64,000 nucleotides of DNA from Dactylellina haptotyla (taxonomy: Eukaryota > Ascomycota > Orbiliomycetes > Orbiliales > Orbiliaceae): contig CM062386.1 in NCBI GenBank assembly GCA_031310005.1, forward strand, positions 1,178,001 through 1,242,000. The letters run 5' to 3'. Under the pieces are notes generated by a model, which had not been told where the DNA came from, searched no databases, and saw nothing but the letters and a program-made list of their open reading frames with translations. This document shows, in pieces, positions 48,266-59,100 of this stretch. Within the stretch, counting starts at the first letter, position 1. Each line of letters begins with the position of its first letter. Position numbers and translations under genes: made by a program.

Positions 48266-48881
48266 ATGCACCGCCTCCAGCTGAAAGATAAAAGAAAGCA
48301 ACACTTGGGCAACGACTTGGAGATGGTGATTTTATTTTTAGTTTATTTTTTGCCTTGTTTGAGATGTGAGAGACGGAAGGGTTTTGGATTACGCTTCAAG
48401 AGTACATATTTCTCAAAAAGAATTTTACATGCAGATTTAAGATTTGCTTTCCTTTGTATCGACTTTTTACGGCGTTCTAACGGGGAGTTCATTGCGCATG
48501 GCGGTGTCAATTCTTGTTGGCTTTTGTTATTCATTTCTTTCTTTCGACAAGCTTCTCTTTTGTATCTCTTCTTTCTGTTACTGGCTAACGCTATTGTCGA
48601 TGGGACTGTCTCACAGGACGATAACTACTGTATTCTTTGTAACTGCGTTTTGAATAACTCCATAATATATCTGATAGCATGACGAGTTTAAAAAAAAAAA
48701 TATGAAATGAAAAAAACAATTCACAAATACAAAGAACATAAAAGCGCCCTGAGAAATATTTGCAGATACTGTTAAGTGATTCGGTATTAGACTAAAAATA
48801 CAACTATGAAGTACTGATCATGAGCTCCACGCGGCGACAATGATCTCATATCTAACAACATATACCCTAGACAACAACCCT
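48266..48881. other. Convergent 3' flanks of CENP-A and NCBP1
   Basis: T-rich on the plus strand from 48330 to 48660, then A-rich. No gene seen. Confidence 0.45.
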
Positions 48882-51744
48882 CTAAGCCTCTTCCTCGTCC
48901 ATGGCGTTCTCTGCTTCTTCACCAGCAGCGGTATCCTCCTCCATGGCCCCATCCGTCGTCGCACTGCTAACCCGCATCGCCTCCTCCGCCTCCTCAATAT
49001 CGCTCTGTCTCTTCAAAGCCCGCAACCACGATGCGGCCCACCACTTCAACCAGACCGCATCATCCTCAGTGGTACCCTCAGGCGGCGGCACCGTCCCGTC
49101 GGCATACTTCCCAAGGCTCTCCATAACAACTCTGAACAGTTCCGCCTGCTCCGCCTTCGCCACATCATGTCCCTGTTCTACCATCGTCATCTGATCTTCC
49201 GGCAGATCAGGCACGCTCCTCGCGGCCGCCAAATTCCTCGTCCGCGAAACAACCTTCCTCGTCGTCGTATTAACCATCTCCCAAGCGTGCCCTCGCGGTA
49301 GAGCATCCCGTCCCGCATCCAAGATGACCCATTCGATAACGCTCAGCGGCGTCAAAATAGAATAATTGAGTAGTTTATCGATGACATTTGCGCCGATACC
49401 CGGCTGTTCATGCCAGTACCGCATAACCGTGCCCACGATCTGTCGCTGCGCCTGGTTCGATTCCTGCCCGAGCTGGGTGAGTTTGTCTTTGCAACGTTCG
49501 ATGCAGCTGAGCACGTGCGACAGCGACTTGGCCCCGATATGGCAGATGCAGGTCATGTACATATCCCGGGCGTACTTGGATGGATCGGGTAGGCCCTTGT
49601 TGCTCGCGGCTTCCGTGATAGCGTTCATCAAGGTGTCGACTTCTTCGTTCGGCGCCTTCTGGCGGATCAGGTTGAGGAGTTGCTTTCCCTCCTCGGGGAA
49701 AGCAATGTCGTCAACTTCGAATTTGAAGTCTGGGAGCTCCTTTTCCTTGTCTTCGGGGACCAGACCGGAGTATTCCTCGGGAAGGGTGCTCTTCACACGG
49801 TTGGCGAAACTGAGGCGTATTTCCTTTTCGAGTGCTTCTTGGATGAAGGAGCGTTTTGGGTGGACTTTGGATAGTTCGAGGTCGACAATCCTGTAGAATT
49901 GTTAGAATCGTTGTTTTCAAAATTTAGAGGAAATTGAAATATATAGCTACCATTCAGTCCACTTCCACGTGTAACCGAAATTACTCAAATGGTGAGCAAA
50001 CCAATCGATAAACCGGTATCTTAGCTCCACGTCCATTGATTCCAGGTTTCGGTAGAGATATCGTATAGCCCGACCGAGCGAGGGTGCGACAGCCTGAGGG
50101 GCGAGCTTGCACACCTCAGTAAGGGTTGCATGGTAGTACACCAACTTGTGCTCCGGCTGTGGCAGTTGGAAAATGTTTGTAAAAATAGCGTCCACACAGA
50201 TATCTTCGGGTTTCCAGGTTGATTTTCCTTCCGGTACTTCGGAGATCTTATCGAATGGAGTTGCACGCTTCACGAAGGCGTTCGGAGCGAAATAGCAGTC
50301 GACGTCGATAAGGAAACGGGCACATGCAATACGGTTGAAGTCGAGAAGACCAATTGTATCGCCAATAGCGTCTCGTAGAATTGCGGAGGTAATCGATGTC
50401 GCCGCAGGAACGGTCTCGTATTGTGCACCCTGGAAAACTGAGAAGTAGAGCTTCGGGAAAATGGTACCTCCCTCCAAGGAGGTTGGTTTGGTGATCGAGG
50501 GGAAAAAGTGTTTAGTGGCGGCCTCTAATTCGGCGTGGAAAGGTTCCCACGGACGGGCTAGGATCTCAAACTTGAAGCCATCGGCTGCCTCTTGCTTAAG
50601 CGCATTAAGCAACAGCGTGGTCGTCTAGAGATTATTAGTCTTTGAGGGGGCACCAAGAGATCATCAAAGATTACGAACATTCATAGCGGGATATGGAGCA
50701 TTTGGCCCGGTGTAAGGCGACAACAAAGGCTCAATCGGAGCAGAAATTTGCATCCCCTCCAAACGCTCAATCAAACCTATCAAGAACTCCTCGGTGATAC
50801 CGCCTGGGGCGGCGGTGATGATATATGGCATGGTGATGAGGATGACGTAGGACAATTCCTCAGAGAGGCCCTATGAGACTGTTAGACTCTGTATAGGCGG
50901 TGGACGTGTCCAAATTCTGGAAGTACTCACGCTGCTGCCTCCTTCAGCAGCCAGATCGCCGGTAAGGTCAGCCAGATCAGTAAGGACTTTTGCAACACCC
51001 TCGCCGTCAAGCATGCAGGAGATCGATCCCATGAATCGAAGCGTGAGCTTGAAGTTCCTCCATTCGCATTGGTCTAGATATTCCTGTAACTGGGCAGCAA
51101 ATTCGTCAAGAACCAATTTTCCGATTTCGTGTTTCTGGGCATTGGCGCAGAGAACGATAGCCGCGACGAATGGGATCTTGAACGGTTGTTCAACAACTCT
51201 AGAATATATTGTTAGATAGAGCCGTACGGGAAGAGTCGGTGGAGGCATCATACAGAGTTTTGATCAAAGTGACGAAGCCCTTGCGGATTGCTTCGTGGTC
51301 CCAGTGGGCGGAGAGTGATTTGGCGATGGATCGTATCGAATCTTCGACTTTAATGAGAGGCTTGAGGACATGTTAGCCGTTCCGTGTATACTACGACCAT
51401 CAAGAGTAAAACAAATTGTATTGACATACCGATTCTGCGATAGCAAGAACATCCTTCCTCAGACGAACCATGGGATCTTCGTAGCGAGGTCGCTGCTGGC
51501 GGTAGTCGCGGTCATCGTCATCTACAGAACCCGGAATGAAAACGTCAGTATACGATGCTGGAGTGCCTAGAAACCTGCAAGCCGAGAGGAATTGGGTCCA
51601 ACAATGCGGTGAAGTCGAATCCAGGTCCCGTTACGCACCCTGATAACGCCTCTTCTTAAAATGCTGTGGTCGTTCGGCGCGATACCCTCCTCGGTCCCGA
51701 CCCTCCCTGCCCTCTCGTTCGTAGCGGCCGCCACGGTCCACCAT
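48882..51744 (-). CDS. NCBP1: Nuclear cap-binding complex large subunit (NCBP1/CBP80, Sto1)
   Basis: Seven exons join in frame: 51744-51639, 51521-51430, 51360-51254, 51198-50931, 50870-50679, 50624-49951 and 49890-48882, giving 815 residues. With CBP20 it binds the m7G cap of nascent Pol II RNAs and promotes splicing, export and surveillance. The Arg/Gly-rich N-terminus ends in KKRRYQ, a likely nuclear signal. Helical MIF4G-like repeats follow, with KSLSAHWDHEAIRKGFVTLI, VEQPFKIPFVAAIVLCAN, EWRNFKLTLRFMG, LSYVILITMPYII, RFIDWFAHHLSNFGYTW and a third helical domain with SKSLSHVLSCIERCKDKL. The C-terminus is acidic (about 30 residues). It shares a 373-bp divergent promoter with URM1. Confidence 0.93.
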
Positions 51745-52117
51745 CGTGTCTGTCGTCCAGGAGCGAGAGTAAAGAGGTACTATTGTTTAAAATGGTGGAA
51801 AGAAAGGGTACGGAAAGAAGGCGGTGTAGACCGGTGATGATGATGATCGGGTCTAGTGATGGGTTTGTGCGAGGAGACTGAACAGGTAGCGGTTTACCGG
51901 GAGGTTAGGGGTGCCAGTGGGAAGAAGGAGGGTGAGACGCGTTGGGCTGCAGCGTCCGTCTGCGAAAAAATTCGGGGCGGGAGATGAGGCATCCCTTGCA
52001 CACAACGACCACAACCACGCCGCGCTGTGGGGAACTGGACTAGCACGGGCGACAGACAAGGCTGTGGATCTCAACCGCGCACTGGATCTCAGGCAGTATA
52101 AACGATAGCATTCACGA
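51745..52117. promoter_or_regulatory. Divergent promoter of NCBP1 and URM1
   Basis: A 373-bp interval between two outward-facing start codons. GC-rich; frames crossing it are short. No specific factor site identified. Confidence 0.5.
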
Positions 52118-52563
52118 ATGATGGCGACAGCCTCGATACCAGTCGCCGTCGAATTCGGGTGAGTAGCCTTGCCGTTTGGCTGACTGGAGGCTGTGGCTAA
52201 CATGTCCGAAGCGGTGGCCTTGAAATCCTGTTCAGCAATGAGCGGAAACTGGATGTGGAACTCCCCACTGCTACACCGGAAGGGAAGCACCCGAATATAA
52301 ACTACCTGGTTAAGCATCTGTGCGATAACAATATGAAGGATTCGCGGAGAGAGTTGTTCGAACTGGACGGCACTGTGTAGGCTTAATGCAGCTCAACCCG
52401 TACATATCACAATTCTCATTGACTAACATGTTCCATACCTACCAGGCGCCCGGGAATTCTCGTTCTGATCAACGATGCGGACTGGGAGCTAGAGGGTGAG
52501 GGCGAATATGAGGTTCAGCCTAAAGACAAGATACTATTTGTTTCTACGCTACATGGTGGCTGA
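52118..52563 (+). CDS. URM1: Ubiquitin-related modifier URM1
   Basis: Three exons, 52118-52158, 52212-52376 and 52446-52563, give 107 residues, the usual Urm1 length. Urm1 is activated as a C-terminal thiocarboxylate by Uba4 and gives its sulfur for 2-thiolation of wobble uridine in tRNA; it can also be conjugated to proteins. The beta-grasp fold is visible in order: [45 protein letters not shown] and the end [10 protein letters not shown]. The C-terminal Gly-Gly needed for activation is exposed at the very end. Two adjacent ATG codons start the frame; I used the first. It converges with the dehydrogenase gene with only 84 bp between stops. Confidence 0.95.
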
Positions 52564-52647
52564 AAAATCCCGCTGGGGAAACCGATTTATATTGTTATTA
52601 TTATACAAAGAGGACGAAAGAACCACGATACCCACCTCTCAATCTTT

Positions 52648-54334
52648 TCACTTGGAGTCATCATCTTCTTCTCTCGTGGACATGAGTACATCCTCCATCT
52701 CGCCGCTATCAACGCCGTCCTGTCCTTCGTTCTGATTCTGCACATCGGAATCGTCTATATGGTACAAGTGTTTCCAGTCTTCGATCTCTTCCAGTGTGAA
52801 TCGAAGCCGATCCCTCATAGATTCGACTGCATGCTGCCCGAGCAATAACCTAAGGGGTGGTTTTTGACAATGCGCGAGCTAGATGTATCCATTTAGTAAT
52901 TTTGTCGATGAATGCCAAAAAAACAGGGCCTAGATCTAAAATACCTCCCAAACCATCTCTGCGACCTTCAACCCGCTAGTTATCTGTTTATCTCGTATCC
53001 ATTGGACCATCCTTCTAGCGTGGTTAGCCGGTGATGCTATATTAGAATATGGTGCCGAAGGCGTCGTTATGAGAAAATGTGCCCAGTTCGGTATTGCACC
53101 GTGGGTATCCTGCGTCGGTCTTCAAGGTTTTCGTTAGCTGATTGGGGGTTTGTTTAACGCTCCATGGGTTGAACATGGCCTACTCATCCCGCTTTGCCAA
53201 TCCCGCTATTACCAGCGAAACCTTTACGTTGAACGGTTCTAGCTCATACATTAGGGATTCGATGAAGCCTTCTACTGCCCATTTTGAACCGCAGTATCCT
53301 AGATACGTGTGAGTGTTACCGAGTGTCACAGATAGCAGGAGAGAAACGGAACAATACCCCCCAATCCAGGAAGCCCAAGAAACCCTGAAGTTGACGAAAA
53401 TATGATATATCTTCCCCCTTTGCGTTTCCGAAAGTAAGGTACCGTCAAGTGCATGATATGGAAGAGACCCATAAAGTTTGTATCCATCTGATTTCGGATC
53501 TCGTAGTCATCCTGGTCTTCACATGCACCGATCACTCCGTAACCGGCACAGCTGCAGATTTAGAAATCAATGTCATATTAGTGAATCTTCGGGTTTCTCT
53601 AAACTTTCTTCCCAAATACCCCTCAGATATGAGATCACATCATATCCGCCTGGAATACCCGACATAATCTTACTTGACCACAACGTCCAGTCGCCCCCAC
53701 ACGGCTAAGGCTCTATCGATCACATTTGATACGCTTTCCCGCTCTCTGATATCACACACGGTAAAAAGGCTGTTTGGGTGAGAGGGAGGCGGGTTATCCT
53801 CGTCTGCGCCGGTTTTGCCAACTTGAATGACTCGGTCATTTTTTGCGAGGGCGATTCCGGAGACTGTACGACCGAGGTGGCCGGTAGCACCAAAAATCTA
53901 GTAGAGGCATGTTCGATTTAGAATAGAGCCGGCATGTGGCTTTCCTTTTCATGAACCGGGATGGCAATGGCCCTCAGGCTTCTTCTTCTAATATTTCGTA
54001 ATTGCGACAGTGCAGTGCAATAACATGCACCACGCATGCCAACATAAGGTTTCTACAAACGAATTGGGAAAGAAAACGACTATCATCCGACACTGTGGAG
54101 CTCTGAGATCTTTATACATGAGCGGGGGGCAAGTTTTTTCAAATAGAAAAACCAGGCACTCACCAGCCAGACTAATTGTGCGATGGGTTCGTCTTTATTC
54201 ACTGGTCCAGCGGAAACCGGCAATCCAGCCGTGGGAGCTGTAGAAGTGACATGATCTGAAGCAAGACCGCTGTTACCGACGGGCTGTGGAGACGTGCTTT
54301 GACTGCTAGCATCCATGCTGACAGGTTTGACCAT
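52648..54334 (-). CDS. Short-chain dehydrogenase/reductase (SDR)
   Basis: Six exons join in frame: 54334-54164, 53897-53674, 53551-53358, 53298-53213, 53109-52945 and 52878-52648, giving 356 residues. Classical SDRs are NAD(P)-dependent oxidoreductases. The Rossmann glycine motif GATGHLG is at 60-66, LDVVVNCAG follows, the catalytic Ser lies in IIFSSTSG near 186-190, and Tyr-x-x-x-Lys is YCGSK at 198-202. The C-terminal third (RLLLGQHAVESMRDRL, then IEDWKH) is like fungal SDRs of unknown substrate. About 50 residues before the Rossmann fold are Ser/Pro-rich and unusual for the family. The last 30 residues are acidic. Exon 5 begins at GAT after CGCAG; the nearer CTTGAAG acceptor breaks the frame. 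The substrate is not known. Confidence 0.85.
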
Positions 54335-54898
54335 AACCTAGCCTGTGGATGTGCCCATGCATATGGGGTGCCCGTCCAGGTGAGAGGGAGCCGAGTTGGT
54401 TATGACAATCAGATGAAAGGAAGGCGGAATCAGTCACACAACCGGTGTCTCCCACGAGCTGGGTCCAAGCCTATACTGTCCAATGGTCCAGCGCTCCGGC
54501 CCTACAAAGCTTCGTGAGAATCGTCGTCGGGGCGCCTGTATGCTGCTGGTGTTGGGTGGTATCGATAGAGCAGACGCGATAGCCGCGGCAGCAGGGCGGT
54601 GACGTTTCTTGGCGGGACAACAACCATGCTCGCTTTCTTTTGGGCAGTGCGAAAATTTCGGTACCAAAATTTCTTGTCTCTCCGAGGTATCAAAATCATC
54701 GAGTCCCCATAATTCCTTCCACGCAACCTCACAGTGCACCTTCACCGCATATTCTGGGACTACGTTCGATCGCGGCTGGACTTCAGGTTTCAAATCTTTG
54801 CGGCGTCCTTTCTTTCGTTTTCATAGCCCCTCCATCAAGCCCGACTGGGACGCCCCCCACCTTCGTCAACGTACAACTCTCAGACTGCAACGTTCAGC
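54335..54898. promoter_or_regulatory. Divergent promoter of the SDR gene and TOM40
   Basis: A 564-bp interval between outward-facing starts, with a CCAAT box near 54480. Frames on both strands look like noise. Confidence 0.45.
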
Positions 54899-56141
54899 AT
54901 GGACAAAGTAGCAGAAGACCAGCTTAACTGGCTCGCCCAGAATCCCTTGGCCTCGATAGTAAACGAAGGACTATCGGCTCTATCATCGAGACGAGACGCT
55001 CTTGATTTACCCAACCCCGGCACATTCGAAAACGTCTCCGCTGAGCTCACTAAAGGCGTCTTCCTGTCGAACCTCCAATTCACCGGCCTGCGAGCAGATA
55101 TCGCAAAAGTCTTCGGCGTTGCTCCATTATTCAATGTTTCACATTCGTTCTCTATGGGACTTGGTGGGCCCGGTGCCTTACCACCATACACATTCGCTGC
55201 TCTCTTCGGCACAGGCAAGGTGGGTTATATCTCCCGATGCTGTCTTTGGCTTCACAGACATAGGATATCAATTATAAATAACCTCCAACTCATCAAAAAT
55301 CTGAATATAATATAGACATTCCTGCAAGCAAACCTCGACAACGAAGGCCAGCTATCCGCACGATTCAATTACAGATGGTCTCCAAAGATGGTCACACGAT
55401 CCAGCGTTCAAGTCGCGGCTGGCTCCTCCCAGGCCATGTTACAACTCGATCAAGACTACGTTGGAAAGGATTTTTCGGCATCCCTCAAAGCCTTCAATCC
55501 AAGCACATTAGATGGAGGTCTAACTGGAATCTTCATTGCACAATACCTACAATCCGTTACGAAATCCCTAGCGCTTGGTCTGGAAGCCGTTTGGCAGAGA
55601 CAGTCCATGGCAGCTACTCCGGAAGCCGCCGTTTCTTACGCCGCTAAGTACCAGGGCGCCGGCTGGGTTGCTAGTGCTGGTCTGCAAGCTTCTGGTGGTC
55701 TTCAGTTGACTTACTGGAGGAAATTGGCAGAGAGAGTGGAGGCTGGTGTTGAAAGTACACTGAAGATTGTTCCAATCGCTCCAGGTGTATTTGGAGGAGA
55801 GGGAATCACAACTGTTGGAGCCAAGTACGATTTTAGGCAGTCCAGCTTAAGGGCACAGGTCGACACAGCAGGCAAACTTGGTGTATTCATGGAACGAAGA
55901 GTCGCTCCAATGGTTTCACTAACATTCTCCGGAGAGATGGATCACTTCAAGGTTTGTGCAACCTCCATGACTTAGCATTGATACCCGCTATCTAAGCGAC
56001 TTTTTCGGATTACACTGGCTAACTTAAAATACTGCAATACAGAGCACAGCTAAAGTTGGTCTGTCGGTATCTATCGAAAATGCTACGGAGGAGGTTATGG
56101 AACAACAGCAGAGCGCACCATCGATACAGATTCCGTTCTAG
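54899..56141 (+). CDS. TOM40: Mitochondrial outer-membrane import channel TOM40
   Basis: Three exons, 54899-55219, 55316-55951 and 56043-56141, give 351 residues, the family length. Tom40 is the beta-barrel pore of the TOM complex through which nearly all nuclear-encoded mitochondrial proteins pass. The N-terminus (NWLAQNPLASIVNEGLSAL and RRDALDLPNPGTFE) is the conserved fungal Tom40 segment before the barrel. Barrel strands follow, with ADIAKVFGVAPLFNVSHSFSMG, RFNYRWSPKMVTRSS, GWVASAGLQASGGLQLTYWRKL and GVFMERRVAPMVSLTFSGEMDH. The last strand KVGLSVSIEN is followed by a polar tail of about 20 residues. No cleavable presequence, as expected. Confidence 0.95.
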
Positions 56142-59100
56142 AGCCACAGACTATTCCGATTACTCTCATCCATGCTCCACCTTGAGTAACATCATCGCCC
56201 GCATGTAACACGCCCTGTGACAGGTACATAAATACATACCTCATACATACTCTATCTACCAATATTAACTGTACATAATCCTACCCCTTCTTCTTATTAC
56301 TATTATCACACATACAGACATCTTTTGTATGATAGACGACCTTCTTCTTATGTGTGGGACACGACACCAACTTAAAGGGGATTCTTATTGCATCCGTTAA
56401 AAGCTTGTTATCGGGGCGAGTGTGCGTTTTACTCTAGAGGCTGCGAGAATTATTTTAGGGGAGGACCTTGGTTACGGCTCATGGCTCATTGTTTGGTAAC
56501 TCTCCATGTATTATAGTTCACGACTACCATTTCAACTCTTACTACCTTTCTAGATGATGTTTCGCGGCGTACCTGGTATCAAAACCGAGGCGCCAGATAG
56601 ATAAACGAGCCGTTCCTACATAAGATACATCCGAATTCGAGGCGATCCCGTGCAGCCTCATTACCCGTGTAGGAAACCCACTGGCCACCGTCATTCTCAG
56701 CCCTGTTGATAAATCGCCAACCTCTTTCCCAGTATTCGGTGATAGGGCGCCGGCATTCTGGTAACCCGTTTTCCTTTAACCACTACGGTAGGGATATCCA
56801 CCACGGAAGATATCCGAACCTTAGACATGGCAAAGGGCCGTTGCATACACTCCATCGCTTGTTCCGCGCAAGGGAGTAGGATAGATCTTCGCGCCTTTCG
56901 GACCAATTGGCATCAGCTGATAAGCTAAAACGAAGAAAATTCAAAGTCCGGAAAGGGTTAATAACGCGCGCCAACAGGATCTCCGGGAGGCAAAAAGAAC
57001 TAAGAAAGAGAAAAAAATAGGATTAAAATTTTTTTGACTGAAATATTTTACTGGCGAAAGTTAGAGCTCCGTAAGAGATTGAGATGTCGAGCTCGATACT
57101 ATCTCAGCACTAGCCAATCAAACCCGATTTCAATATCCATCATCGGAGAATTATGCGAAACTGTCGGACTGCTGTTGGTGGAACGTGTAAGGTAAGCTTA
57201 ACGGGCGGTGTTCTGCCTGCGCCTGCTGCCAACCTTTTTCCAGCCGAACAATCGCAAGCGGGTCACATGGTCACACACGTTTCCGAATTCTCTTAGGCCC
57301 AAATCTTGCCCCAAGCTCACTCCGTTCCAGATTGTGTACAATGTCCACACAATATTCCCATGTTATGCATGGTGATTAGTTCGATATGATATCGAAATTT
57401 GAAGAAAATTCTTCAAGCGGCAAACCGCAAAAAAAACAGATGCAACCAACCAGTCGCAGCAGGTTTTAATGCACTCATATCAGATTGTACGGCACGTCAG
57501 TCGGGTCGGTAAGGACACAGAAACGAAATCCAGACAAGGGAGCGGGTCATGCAGCAACCTTTCACACGTTCTTCCTCTCTTTTCAATTCCTTTTGTTTTT
57601 TTTGGAGGGGGGTTGGTTTGGCGCACCAAATCAGAATCGATCACGAGGTCCATCTGGGAACAGAAAAAGTAAAAAATATACCTTTTTCCCTCCCCGCCTG
57701 GGTTCAAGGGAGATCTAGCGAGAGAGATCATAGCTTCAGCGAGAGGCCAGGGAGAGCAGAAACCGTTTTCTGATTCCCGTAGACGCTGAAGCCCATCCAG
57801 AATGATCTGAAACCCCCAAATATAAACCCATCGAGTCACCTGAGTTGACGATGACCACCCATCTCATCGTCGACCGCATAAGATTTGGATTTTTGGACGA
57901 AATCTTCCTGGAAGCCTTCTGGAAGCGCGAAGGAAGCTTGGGGTGAGGGGCTGGTTTCCCAGGCGTCAGCGTGTTTTCTTTCGAGGTCTAGTCCCTTTTT
58001 TGGGGTGCCCGTTTCCCAGTCCTTGCATTTCGCATTTGGGGTCTTTGGTCCCTTATCCTTGTACGCTTTTTTCACTTTGCTGCTTTTCGGTTTTCATTCC
58101 GTCGACAAGGCCCTTAGCTGGTCCTCACTTTTTTTTCTGCTTGTTTTTTTCTTCTCCATTGAAAAGGAAAGAGCACACAATGCAAGCGCGGCACGGGAAA
58201 GAGGTAACCAATTGGGATATTTGACGTGGAGAGGGAACGAGTTCATAACATTCAAAATGCTTGTCAGTTCTTTAGTGAACCTCTTTTTATAACTTTGGAG
58301 ATAAGAGAACAACCCTAGAATGGCTGTACCTTCCGTCCAATGGCAGCCCGTTCCTCGGAAATTTGATATATGCCTTTTAGCCCGGCAGAGCGCGATGGGT
58401 AGTGAATCGGATCAAAAAATTTCATTCACAGAAAGCAAAGGTCTGTTTCCAGCATGACTATTTGGTTTCGTCATGATGTTGGTTGAGGGCAACTAAGAAA
58501 TTAGGACATCAGGCACGTTTTTTTCTTCGGTTCGAAATTTTTTCTCCCCTCCAGTCTAACGATTTGAGAAGGGGCCACCTGACACATTCTATATTCGTAC
58601 CCAACAGATGGCAAGAAGGAATTATGTGCATAAGCAAACGTCATAGGTCGGTGCAATGCAAAGTAGCGAGCTTTAGCGTGGGTCAAAGTGTTACTAAAAC
58701 GTCACTTTCAGGCCATTCAACGGCTTGGGAGTTTAACTTTTGGGAAGGAAACCTGGCCAGTGGAAAACAAACCGAATGCAGGTCGCCTTTTTTCCTTAGC
58801 TGATCTTGAGGACGGATAGAATGGCAGCATATATTGAAAAAAAAAAAAAGTATCGAAAATAATGAGTCCTTGCAAATGTTGACCTTTTGAGAGTTTCAAA
58901 TTATATGCAGCGGGTTTATTACCTTTTGATTACGTTTTGCTCGTTTTCGTTCGAAGCGCAATGATCCTATACAGATACACATATTACCAACGCTACAGTG
59001 GACGGAAGCCGCTTATCGATAACGGATCTGATTGGAATCAAAGAAGAACCATGCGGTGGTTACTTAATTTTTGAGGTTGAGCAAAGCGGCAAGCAGCATT

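Noticed and set aside
57836-58075. 79-residue charged minus-strand frame
   Set aside because: Composition is somewhat protein-like, but there is a stop just upstream with no ATG before the frame, no convincing flanking exon and no motif I recognise.
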